From CAYZJV01 sp964473245 (lineage in GTDB: Bacteria > Spirochaetota > Spirochaetia > Sphaerochaetales > Sphaerochaetaceae), in the NCBI GenBank assembly GCA_964473245.1, contig CAYYOL010000019.1, forward strand, positions 1 through 38,483: a DNA stretch of 38,483 nt, written 5' to 3'. The notes below the pieces were generated by a model, which was not told the origin of the DNA, did no database searches, and saw only the letters and a list, made by a program, of their open reading frames with translations. Positions 31,572-38,483 of the stretch are shown here, piece by piece (the stretch's first letter is position 1; every line of letters begins with the position of its first letter). Position numbers and translations under genes: made by a program.

Positions 31572-32933
31572 TCAGGAGTACAGCGAGACCTTCCACGATC
31601 CACGACGGAAGAGATAGAGTGACCATAGAGCGACAATGGTGTTACTCAACAACATACCAAGCCATATCCCCTGTGAACCGAGACCGAAGAGAAGGGGAAG
31701 CACTGAACACAGCGGTACACGAAGAGCCCAGAGTCGCACCAAGTTCATGGTCATGACAGGACGGGTCTCGCCACCTCCCTGAAAGGCTCCGAGAACGATG
31801 GTGTAGAATGCGAAGAACACCACCGAAGGAGCTGTGTACCAGAACATCCTAACCCCGTGATGCACGACTTCGGTATCGTTGACAAAGAAGAGAATCACAT
31901 GTCGTCCGAATATGAGTACGAGGGTCATGCCCACACTGATAAAAACTCCACTGATCAACATACCCCGTTTCGCTATCGACGCTGCCCCATCTGGATCGCC
32001 CTCGCCGAGCTTCTTTCCCACGAGTATCGCCACTCCCTGACTGATCCCGTATGCTGGCATATGGAACACAGATTGAATCCGGTTACCGATACCGAATGCC
32101 GCGATGACTGCCGGACCGAAAGAGTTCACCATCCCTTGAACTACCGCGAAACCAAGCGAGGAGATCGATTGACCGATAGAGGCGGGAAGACCGATTCTTG
32201 TCAGAAGCGAGAGTGTGGCCTTATGAGGACGCATTAACTGCAACCGAACCCGAACCCGCTTGTAACCACTGAAGAGGAGTATCATGGAGATGCTACAGCT
32301 GATCGACCGGGCCAGAAGCGTCGCCCAGGCCGCCCCGGCAACCTCGAGCGGAGGAATCGGACCGAACCCGAAGATGAAGATCGGATCGAGGATGATATTT
32401 AGCAGTACCGCTGTCCCCTGTACATACAGTGGGGTCAATGAATCCCCTACACCTTGAAGTGTCGTACGTAGCACGAAATCTCCAAAGAGAAGTGGCATGG
32501 TGAAGAAGGTGATCACCATATACTGCATGGTATAGTCGAAGGTGATGCCTGCAGGCACCCGCATAATAGTCAAAAGAGGTCGCGCAAGCACGACTCCAGT
32601 GGTCATGACAACGAGAGACATGATCAGGTTCACCAGAAACACCTGCGAAGCGAGAAAATCGAGCCGCTCCCGGTTCTTGTTGTTCGCCCCATACGCTTGG
32701 CTTATCATGGTGGTCCCTGCTATGGAGAAGGCCGTACCGAACACGATGATGAAATTGCTCACATTCTGGGTGATCGATGGTGCACTCAGTGCCTCCTTGC
32801 CCAGCTTCCCGAGGAAGAAGGTATCTGCCATGGTGTACAGGGTCTGCAGTAGGTTCGAGGCCATGATAGGAAGCGAGATTCGCATAAGCTGTCCCGAAAG
32901 AGATGAGCGCTCCAGTGATTTCATACCGAGCAT
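31572..32933 (-). CDS. MATE-family multidrug/sodium exporter
   Basis: 453 residues from ATG 32933, which has GAGGAG six bases upstream; ATG 32936 and a much longer open frame to 33014 are alternatives. Twelve transmembrane helices with MATE signatures: LMRISLPIMASNLLQTLYTMADTFFLG at the N-terminus, and the pseudo-repeat PASIGQSISSLGFAVVQGMV at mid-length. Na+- or H+-driven efflux of cationic drugs or metabolites. Divergent from glnS. Confidence 0.94.
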   Translation of the reverse strand: MLGMKSLERSSLSGQLMRISLPIMASNLLQTLYTMADTFFLGKLGKEALSAPSITQNVSNFIIVFGTAFSIAGTTMISQAYGANNKNRERLDFLASQVFLVNLIMSLVVMTTGVVLARPLLTIMRVPAGITFDYTMQYMVITFFTMPLLFGDFVLRTTLQGVGDSLTPLYVQGTAVLLNIILDPIFIFGFGPIPPLEVAGAAWATLLARSISCSISMILLFSGYKRVRVRLQLMRPHKATLSLLTRIGLPASIGQSISSLGFAVVQGMVNSFGPAVIAAFGIGNRIQSVFHMPAYGISQGVAILVGKKLGEGDPDGAASIAKRGMLISGVFISVGMTLVLIFGRHVILFFVNDTEVVHHGVRMFWYTAPSVVFFAFYTIVLGAFQGGGETRPVMTMNLVRLWALRVPLCSVLPLLFGLGSQGIWLGMLLSNTIVALWSLYLFRRGSWKVSLYS

Positions 32934-33022
32934 CATACTCCTCCCTTGTGATTGTGTCACGTCTTCTCCCACGGTATCTTTTCGCAAACGACGCTCTATG
33001 GTAGAATCGCACAATCACGTAG

Positions 33023-33040
33023 GCCCCCTTTGAAAGGGGC
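33023..33040 (+). promoter_or_regulatory. Hairpin in the glnS leader
   Basis: GCCCC (33023-33027) and GGGGC (33036-33040) form a five-bp stem; the DNA also contains CCCCTTT-G-AAAGGGG, a 7-1-7 palindrome. A -10-like TAGAAT is at 33002, with only a weak -35. The hairpin ends 13 bases before the ATG, near the AGAGGA ribosome site, so it could affect translation. Confidence 0.4.
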
Positions 33041-33053
33041 AGAGGAATGGTAT

Positions 33054-34757
33054 ATGGATACGAAAGAGCTGGAGAAGAGAGAGGAACGGAGTCTTAATTT
33101 CCTAGAACGAATCATTGAGGACGACTTGGCAAACGGACGAGTGCCCGACAATACCATCGTCACACGATTCCCCCCCGAACCGAACGGGTATCTTCATCTT
33201 GGGCACGTGAAATCCATCTGTCTGAATTTTGGACTAGCCGAGAAATATGGGGGTCGGTGTCACCTTCGCCTAGATGATACGAATCCCGAAAAAGAGGATC
33301 TTGAGTACATAGAATCGATTCAACATGACATCGCATGGCTCGGATTCGATTGGGGAGACTACCTCTACCATGCAAGTGACTATTATGACCAGCTCCACGC
33401 GATTGCTGTAAACCTGATAGAAGAGGGAAAAGCCTATGTCGATTCACTCAGTGCCGAACAGGTGAAGGAGTATCGTGGTACCCTCACGAGGCCGGGACGC
33501 AACAGCCCCGACAGAGATCGTTCGATCGAGGAGAATCTCAGACTGTTCAAAGAGATGCGTGAAGGTAAACACCCAGAGGGGACCTACGTACTCAGGGCAA
33601 AACTCGACATGGCGAGCCCGAACATCAATATGCGGGATCCTGCGCTCTACCGGATCAAGTTCGCGTCGCATCCGAGAACGGGAGACAAGTGGTGTATCTA
33701 CCCCATGTACGACTACACCCACCCGATAAGCGATGCTATAGAAGGGATCACCCACTCGATCTGTACCCTCGAATTTGAAGATCATAGACCAGTGTACGAC
33801 TGGGCCACATCGATCGACGGTATCGCACACACTCCGCACCAGTACGAATTCGCCCGACTGAACGTGAATTATACCATTATGAGCAAGAGGAAACTCCTGC
33901 GCCTAGTGAAAGAGGGGTATGTCTCGGGTTGGGACGATCCCCGCATGCCCACCATCACCGGCATTCGACGCAGAGGGTACAGCCCCGAATCGTTGCGAGA
34001 TTTCGTTGCCCGTGTCGGGGTAGCTAAGGTTGAGAGTGTTGTGGATTATAATCTCCTCGAGTTCTGTGTACGAGAAGACCTGAACAAGAGAGCTCTCCGC
34101 TACATGGGGGTACTTCACCCGCTAAAGGTCGTGATCACCAACTATCCCGAAGGCGAAGAGGAGTGGTTCGAAGCTGACAACAACCCAGAGGATTCCGATG
34201 CTGGAACACGAAGCATTCCGTTCTCACGGGAGATCTATATCGAACGTGAAGATTTCATGGAGGAGCCGATCAAAGGATACCACCGCCTCTACCCGGGCAA
34301 TGAGATCCGTCTGAAGCATGCCTACTATATCACGTGTACCGACGTCATAAAGGATGCATCGGGCGCAGTGACCGAGGTTCATGTGACCTACGACCCAGAG
34401 TCCCGTGGCGGCACGACCCCGGATGGGAGAAAGGTACGGGGAACGAGTCACTGGGTGAGCGCATCACACGCGATCGATGCCGAAGTCCGACTCTACGACA
34501 AACTGTTCCTCACCGAGAGCCCAGGAGAGAGAACCGGCAACTACCTCGATGATCTGAACCCGGAATCGCTGGTGGTGCTGGAACATTGCAAATTGGAACC
34601 AGCTCTTCGTGACGTTCAGTTTGGACAGTATGTGCAGTTCATTCGAAACGGCTATTTCATGGCAGATTCGAAGGATCACTGCCCAGATCATCCTGTGTTC
34701 AATCGAACGGTCACGCTGAAGGATTCGTGGAGCAAGAAGGCGAAGAAACAGAAATAG
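33054..34757 (+). CDS. glnS: Glutaminyl-tRNA synthetase
   Basis: 567 residues from ATG 33054 (AGAGGA upstream). Class I motifs: HLGH at residues 48-51 in PPEPNGYLHLGHVKS, and MSKRK beginning at residue 276 for KMSKS. The RFPPEPNGYLHLGH N-terminus and the two C-terminal anticodon-binding beta barrels (residues about 350-560) mark GlnRS rather than GluRS. A dedicated GlnRS means direct Gln-tRNAGln charging instead of the amidotransferase route for that tRNA. The frame upstream to 32952 runs through the MATE promoter and is rejected. Confidence 0.97.
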   Translation: MDTKELEKREERSLNFLERIIEDDLANGRVPDNTIVTRFPPEPNGYLHLGHVKSICLNFGLAEKYGGRCHLRLDDTNPEKEDLEYIESIQHDIAWLGFDWGDYLYHASDYYDQLHAIAVNLIEEGKAYVDSLSAEQVKEYRGTLTRPGRNSPDRDRSIEENLRLFKEMREGKHPEGTYVLRAKLDMASPNINMRDPALYRIKFASHPRTGDKWCIYPMYDYTHPISDAIEGITHSICTLEFEDHRPVYDWATSIDGIAHTPHQYEFARLNVNYTIMSKRKLLRLVKEGYVSGWDDPRMPTITGIRRRGYSPESLRDFVARVGVAKVESVVDYNLLEFCVREDLNKRALRYMGVLHPLKVVITNYPEGEEEWFEADNNPEDSDAGTRSIPFSREIYIEREDFMEEPIKGYHRLYPGNEIRLKHAYYITCTDVIKDASGAVTEVHVTYDPESRGGTTPDGRKVRGTSHWVSASHAIDAEVRLYDKLFLTESPGERTGNYLDDLNPESLVVLEHCKLEPALRDVQFGQYVQFIRNGYFMADSKDHCPDHPVFNRTVTLKDSWSKKAKKQK

Positions 34758-34800
34758 TCTGACCACTGGAGTATATAGCTCTCTCCTAGGGAGGTGTCGA

Positions 34801-34828
34801 TTGACGGCCTCCTCGGTTCTGCTATACT
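34801..34828 (+). promoter_or_regulatory. Promoter of the amidohydrolase gene, +1 near the ATG
   Basis: TTGACG (34801-34806), 16-base spacer, TATACT (34823-34828); the ATG begins seven bases later at 34836. The predicted start falls on or one base before the A of the ATG, and no ribosome site is seen, again suggesting a leaderless mRNA. Confidence 0.65.
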
Positions 34829-34835
34829 TAAGATT

Positions 34836-36119
34836 ATGTCCCGCTATTTTTTCGATACACACATGCATGCCATGAGTCTCACCCATCCGAACTTCATCTC
34901 GTTCGTGGAAGCGGTGTCTCACAATATCGCCGAGTTCGTCACCAGCGGGGCACTTTCGCCCGGATATCTGCTCACTCCCTCAAATTGGGGGCAGCAAGGG
35001 CTGGTAACGCTCCTGAATATGTTCAGCGTCTTCGAACGTCCGATTGGTGAGATATTCGCCCTCATCGAGGAGGACCTGTCCGGTGCGTATCGACACCATG
35101 AGCGTACGGTAAAGGGAAGAACACCAGAGAATCTCATGTATCCTGAAAGCCCCTATGTGCGAGATGGGAAGATCCATTTCCGATCACACGTGTACGACCG
35201 GTTTGCATTGGTTCCTCTGGTTATGGACTTCTCCCGCGATGCGAGCGATGAAGAGAGTTCCTCGTACTACATAAGTGAACATCAGGAAAAATTGCAGACA
35301 TATGTGCAGGACACCCTCGACGGAATTCGGTGGTATCAGGAGGTCAGACCCGAGGGAACGCTCGAGTTCTTCCCTTTCATAGGTATCAATCCGGAAGCGC
35401 ATTCTGCAAGTTTCATAGAGGAGTTGCTGCATACCCACATTCGCCTGGACAGAACGGTCGACTGGAATCCGAAACGGACCAAAGAACCGAAGCGTTTCCG
35501 CGGGGTCAAGCTCTACCCCCCTCTCGGGACGAACCCCTGGCCGAAGGAGCAGAGCGGACGAGACAAGATCGACATGATCTATCGCTTCTGTGCCGACCAT
35601 GCAATTCCCATTATCACCCACTGCGACGATCAGGGGTTCAGAGGAGTCACGGCAAAACTCGCCCAACAATACACGAAACCGAGTGCGTGGGAGCCGGTTC
35701 TGGAGCGGTATCCCAATCTGAGAGTCGATTTCGCACATTATGGAAGGCAGTACAATCCATCGAAACGGTCACCTATACAGACCTTGCTCGAAAGTTCCTG
35801 GACTCACGACCCCTGGTTTCTTGAGATCATGGAGTTGATGCACCGCTACGACCATGTGTATGCAGATTTTTCGTTCAGCGGAACGGATCCCTCGTTCTAT
35901 ACAGAATTACACCGCTATATCGAGGACCTCGATGATCCTGACCGAGCTGAACGTATCATCGCCCGCTCGTTATTCGGCTCCGACTTCACCGTGAATCTCG
36001 CAAAAGTGGAGTCTTATACCAACTATCTGAGGATATTCGAACAATCACCCTTCTCCGATGCTGCCGTAGATGCATTCGTTTCGACCAATCCCATGCGATT
36101 TCTCGGTCTCGAGACATGA
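34836..36119 (+). CDS. Metal-dependent amidohydrolase (amidohydrolase_2-like)
   Basis: 427 residues from ATG 34836. TIM-barrel metallohydrolase: the HxH motif (DTHMHA, His9 and His11) starts the chain, followed by Lys in RGVKLYPP, His in IITHCDD, His in VDFAHYG and Asp in SLFGSDFT, the standard ligand set of the amidohydrolase superfamily (PF04909-like). No signal peptide. It is not a recognised named enzyme; decarboxylases and lactonases also belong here. Stands alone with its own promoter; convergent with the papain fragment, six bases apart. Confidence 0.88.
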   Translation: MSRYFFDTHMHAMSLTHPNFISFVEAVSHNIAEFVTSGALSPGYLLTPSNWGQQGLVTLLNMFSVFERPIGEIFALIEEDLSGAYRHHERTVKGRTPENLMYPESPYVRDGKIHFRSHVYDRFALVPLVMDFSRDASDEESSSYYISEHQEKLQTYVQDTLDGIRWYQEVRPEGTLEFFPFIGINPEAHSASFIEELLHTHIRLDRTVDWNPKRTKEPKRFRGVKLYPPLGTNPWPKEQSGRDKIDMIYRFCADHAIPIITHCDDQGFRGVTAKLAQQYTKPSAWEPVLERYPNLRVDFAHYGRQYNPSKRSPIQTLLESSWTHDPWFLEIMELMHRYDHVYADFSFSGTDPSFYTELHRYIEDLDDPDRAERIIARSLFGSDFTVNLAKVESYTNYLRIFEQSPFSDAAVDAFVSTNPMRFLGLET

Positions 36120-36124
36120 GTGTC

Positions 36125-36743
36125 TCAATTTCCCGGATCGCTCGAATTCCAGAGGTCTCCACTTCTGTAGCCGACAATGGTCTGGGCGTGATCGATCATG
36201 TAGTCCCCCATATCATCTTCATCGAAGACAGCGACATCATACTCGTCCATCCACTGATCATAGACCACACTCATATCGACCGCAGTACTCAGGCAGTAGC
36301 CTGAAGCAAGCAAATGCTGCACGATTCGCACACTTTCCATGCTATCGACCACGATCAGGCCTCGTGCATTGTCTCTGAACAGGTTGGCACCCGGTGCACG
36401 TCCTCGATAGCGCGCAGCCTCTCGATACGCCTCCTCCGTAGGCCACCGGTACGAAAAATCGAGAGCAACGTCATTCTCCATTTCTGTGGGCATAGTACTC
36501 CATGTAGCACCTCCTATGCGGTCCAGGAAGGAGATAGTGGCGGCAATGTTAGATCCCTCGCCTCCCGGTACCACCATGTGGTGGTAGACGAAATCGGGAC
36601 TCATGATTTTGCTCCAATAGTCTTGATCGGGTGCATACTCGCTATCGTTCCAGGTGGCTTGTGAGAGATCCCACCCATACTTTCTCGCCATGTTGTAGGT
36701 ATGTATGTAGTAGACAGTGGAAAACGAGGCACAGGAACCTTTC
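36125..36743 (-). CDS. Papain-like (C1) cysteine peptidase, Cys-His half, 5' end in gap
   Basis: 205 residues visible. The first residues after the gap are GSCASFSTVYY, the papain catalytic-Cys motif with Ala for the usual Trp; the catalytic His lies 181 residues later in DHAQTIVGY. The chain then stops only 20 residues on (RSGDLWNSSDPGN), so the strand carrying the catalytic Asn (normally N-S-W-G) is absent. The frame is open up to the gap, so an internal ATG at 36691 is not the true start. The missing Asn module is found upstream in the lipoprotein across the gap (36844-38171), so this may be the second half of one permuted protein. Confidence 0.8.
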
Positions 36744-36843
36744 NNNNNNNNNNNNNNNNNNNNNNNNNNNNNNNNNNNNNNNNNNNNNNNNNNNNNNNNN
36801 NNNNNNNNNNNNNNNNNNNNNNNNNNNNNNNNNNNNNNNNNNN
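36744..36843. other. Assembly gap (100 N)
   Basis: Exactly 100 N of unknown true size, falling between the two papain-related pieces. Frames on either side differ by this arbitrary length, so a reading that joins them straight across the N run is meaningless. Confidence 0.99.
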
Positions 36844-38171
36844 ACTATGTTCTGCAACAGTTTTTCAGCTATGGGATTTTCGTGGTTTCCCACTCCTACC
36901 GAGACGAGACAGGCGTTTCGATCAGGATGTTCCACCTTGAATCGTGCCACCACTGTGGGGTCGTAGCTACTGCAGATGTCATTGAGGTAGTAGTATACTT
37001 GGGGCTTCAATTCGATGATGGTCTCGAAGGGTAACCAGTAGTATCCATCATCTACGTTCTCCCAAGTTCCAACTCCATGCGAGTTGGCGATCTTGAACGC
37101 TCCTTCTGAACTGATTTCAGAAAAGTCGGATATGATTCGCACCACATCGGTGTGTTGAGGGAGTGTCCAGTTGTTGTGAGTCGAAAGTTCATCGATCCCA
37201 TCGGGCTTTTCGAGTACCACAATGTGAAAACCGATGTAGTATTCTCCAGGTAGCAGCTCTTCTCCAGAAAGGGATACGAGCGAGGCCTCTTTGATCTGCT
37301 CCTTTATGGTATTCAGATCGGGAAAGAGATCACTTGTTTGTACGCCGAAGGTCTCTCCAGGATCCAAGGTAATCTCCTTGGTTTCGATGGAATGGAAATG
37401 TATGTCGTCCTCGTCCACGAGCGGGTCGGCAGATGCGTAGAGATCGATCTGGATCCTTCCCGTAAACTGAGTATCCCCTCGATTGTGTATCGTCGGAATG
37501 GCGAACGTGATCTCTCCATTTTCCATTAGATCGTTATCGAACACCAAGACGATTTCTTCGCTGAACATGGCTCCCCCCGCCGCGATTTTTCCCACATAGG
37601 TGGGACCTGCGACAAGGTCGAATCCGGTGAGAGCATCAACTGTTCCCAAGTAGTGCAAGTCCCCCGTGACCAACCGATGCCTGACCCACACGGAATCTCC
37701 CACTCGTAGCTCTTGTACGTTCTGCACAGTATCTTCGCAGGGGGACCAATGGACCCCACCATCGAGAGAGTATTCGTATGTATCGGAGACATGATAGATT
37801 CTCTTCTCAGGTATCACCAAGTACGGTGATCCGGGAAGTGCTCTGGGAAGCACATAGTCGACTCTTGCTGTGCGCACGCGCTTTCCGTTACCGTCCAATG
37901 CGACGACACGCAGGCGGGTACTCGCATCTATTCGAATGGGGCGGAAGTATCGAGTGCTCTGTTCTGTAGGCGTGGTTCCATCTGTCGTATAGTGGATAGC
38001 ATGAGCATTGTCACTCCGTATGGAGACCTCCATCGGCTGAAAATAGGTCCCTTCTTCGTGAGAGAACTCCAATGATCCAACGGGGAGGACAGCGTAATTG
38101 TCACACCCGATTGCCAGCGACAGAAGACAGAAAATGCACACTGTCACCAGATAGTTAACACCATACCGCAT
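36844..38171 (-). CDS. Surface lipoprotein with CHB_HEX and CARDB-like domains and a papain Asn module (3' end in gap)
   Basis: 442 residues visible from ATG 38171 (GAGGTG upstream). Signal peptide with lipobox LAIGC, acyl Cys23. Residues about 38-107 are a chitobiase C-terminal-like Ig domain (YTTDGTTPTEQSTRY). About 190-345 is a CARDB-like adhesion domain (LLPGEYYIGF...STHNNWTL). Residues 357-385, GAFKIANSHGVGTWENVDDGYYW, match the C-terminal Asn segment of papain enzymes (Asn363; NSHG for NSWG), and the tail with FKVEHPDRNACLVSVGVG follows the pattern seen after that segment. No Cys-His half precedes it. The gene continues into the gap, possibly to the Cys-His half beyond. Confidence 0.78.
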
Positions 38172-38248
38172 GATCACCTCTTCAGTCAGACAGCAATCCC
38201 CGATGAGTACTGTTTTATTGAGTAGCATGAAAAAGGTATCATATGAGA

Positions 38249-38270
38249 GGCTGCCCTTCAACGGGCAGCC
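38249..38270 (-). terminator. Hairpin terminator of the right-edge gene
   Basis: GGCTGCCC and GGGCAGCC form an 8-bp stem with a six-base loop, ten bases after the stop codon at 38280-38282 on the minus strand. The following U content is low, so it may be a weak or factor-assisted terminator. Confidence 0.6.
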
Positions 38271-38279
38271 TCCAATTAT

Positions 38280-38483
38280 CTAGTCTTCTTTTTTCTCATC
38301 AACCTGGCGGAAGAAGGTTTCTCGATCTCCTCCACGTTCACGAGTCGGTTTGAATCGATCGTATCCGTACGGTTTCGGAGCACCTCGCGAACCACTACGC
38401 TCGCGTTGACTGTCTCTTCCATAACCTCGGTCATCATCGAAACGGCGTGGCTGACGATCTTCTCTGGGGCGATCACTTCTCGG
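38280..38483 (-). CDS. Arg/Gly-rich C-terminal tail of a protein extending beyond the window
   Basis: 67 codons are in frame from the right edge to a TAG at 38282-38280. Composition is strongly Arg/Asp/Gly-rich with repeats such as RPREDRQPRR, RGYGRDSQRERSGSRG and RERGGDRETFF, ending KKED. Such RG-rich tails occur on DEAD-box RNA helicases, pseudouridine synthases and other RNA-binding proteins. The body of the gene is not present, so no function is assigned. A different frame here also stays open but has ordinary codons and no such repeat; the RG-rich frame is preferred because it runs to the edge without a start and with a terminator behind it. Confidence 0.65.
   Translation of the reverse strand, partial: PRSDRPREDRQPRRFDDDRGYGRDSQRERSGSRGAPKPYGYDRFKPTRERGGDRETFFRQVDEKKED

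Noticed and set aside
36125..36691. A complete 188-residue gene starting at ATG 36691
   Set aside because: The frame continues upstream to the gap and includes the papain catalytic-Cys motif, so the internal ATG is not the start.
36642..38261. One long minus-strand frame across the second gap
   Set aside because: After the gap this frame loses the GSC peptidase sequence and becomes low-quality; the real coding frame downstream is the one reading GSCASFS.

Overview
The window is about 38.5 kb of mid-GC bacterial chromosome with two 100-N assembly gaps (7129-7228 and 36744-36843), so it comes from a draft genome or metagenome bin. It is densely coded, with many ATGA-type gene overlaps. The gene set fits a free-living, fermentative or anaerobic Gram-negative organism, most likely a spirochaete. 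Pointers are two lipoproteins plus a small beta-barrel protein, a ferrous-iron uptake operon, a TPP-riboswitch thiamine ABC operon of the kind known in Treponema, class II aldolase, glycogen synthesis genes and a thioredoxin/peroxiredoxin defence pair. The phylum is my inference from gene content; no rRNA is present. I saw no tRNA, IS element, phage gene or CRISPR array.

Left part (1-7.1 kb): a minus-strand NTF2-like / SDR / FAD-oxidoreductase operon lies divergent from a Feo operon (feoA, feoA, feoB and a 47-residue Cys-rich membrane peptide). Both feo transcription starts carry the same palindrome, GTTAGC-N4-GCTAAC. A Crp/Fnr-family regulator follows the operon. Thioredoxin and a Prx6-type peroxiredoxin are divergent, with a strong promoter and a Fur/PerR-like palindrome in front of the peroxiredoxin.

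Middle part (7.2-19.6 kb): after the first gap come tatD, class II fructose-bisphosphate aldolase, and infC-rpmI-rplT with a small coiled-coil gene. A 6S RNA (about 10799-10988) follows. A TPR protein, tsaE, tsaB and trxB form an overlapping operon. glgA and glgC make ADP-glucose and glycogen. On the minus strand, a bifunctional NAD(P)HX repair enzyme, a small membrane protein and a Nudix hydrolase form a metabolite-repair/nucleotide-sanitation operon.

Right part (19.7-38.5 kb): a NikR-like regulator with most nickel ligands replaced heads a ZnuCBA-like metal ABC operon. A TPP riboswitch then precedes thiBPQ. A small beta-barrel protein and a caspase-fold lipoprotein form a two-gene unit. uvrB, a DegP/HtrA protease and a MATE exporter are on the minus strand, then glnS and an amidohydrolase on the plus strand. 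The right end, around the second gap, holds two halves of a papain-like peptidase in an unexpected order (Asn module upstream of the Cys-His module), attached to a surface lipoprotein. Last is the Arg/Gly-rich tail of a gene that leaves the window.

Most worth a second look: the apparently permuted or split papain lipoprotein at 36.1-38.2 kb; three genes whose promoters place the transcription start on the ATG (leaderless mRNAs); the NikR-like protein with Asp76/Gln87/His89/Ile95; the paired feo operators next to a Crp/Fnr gene; and the barrel plus caspase-lipoprotein pair.
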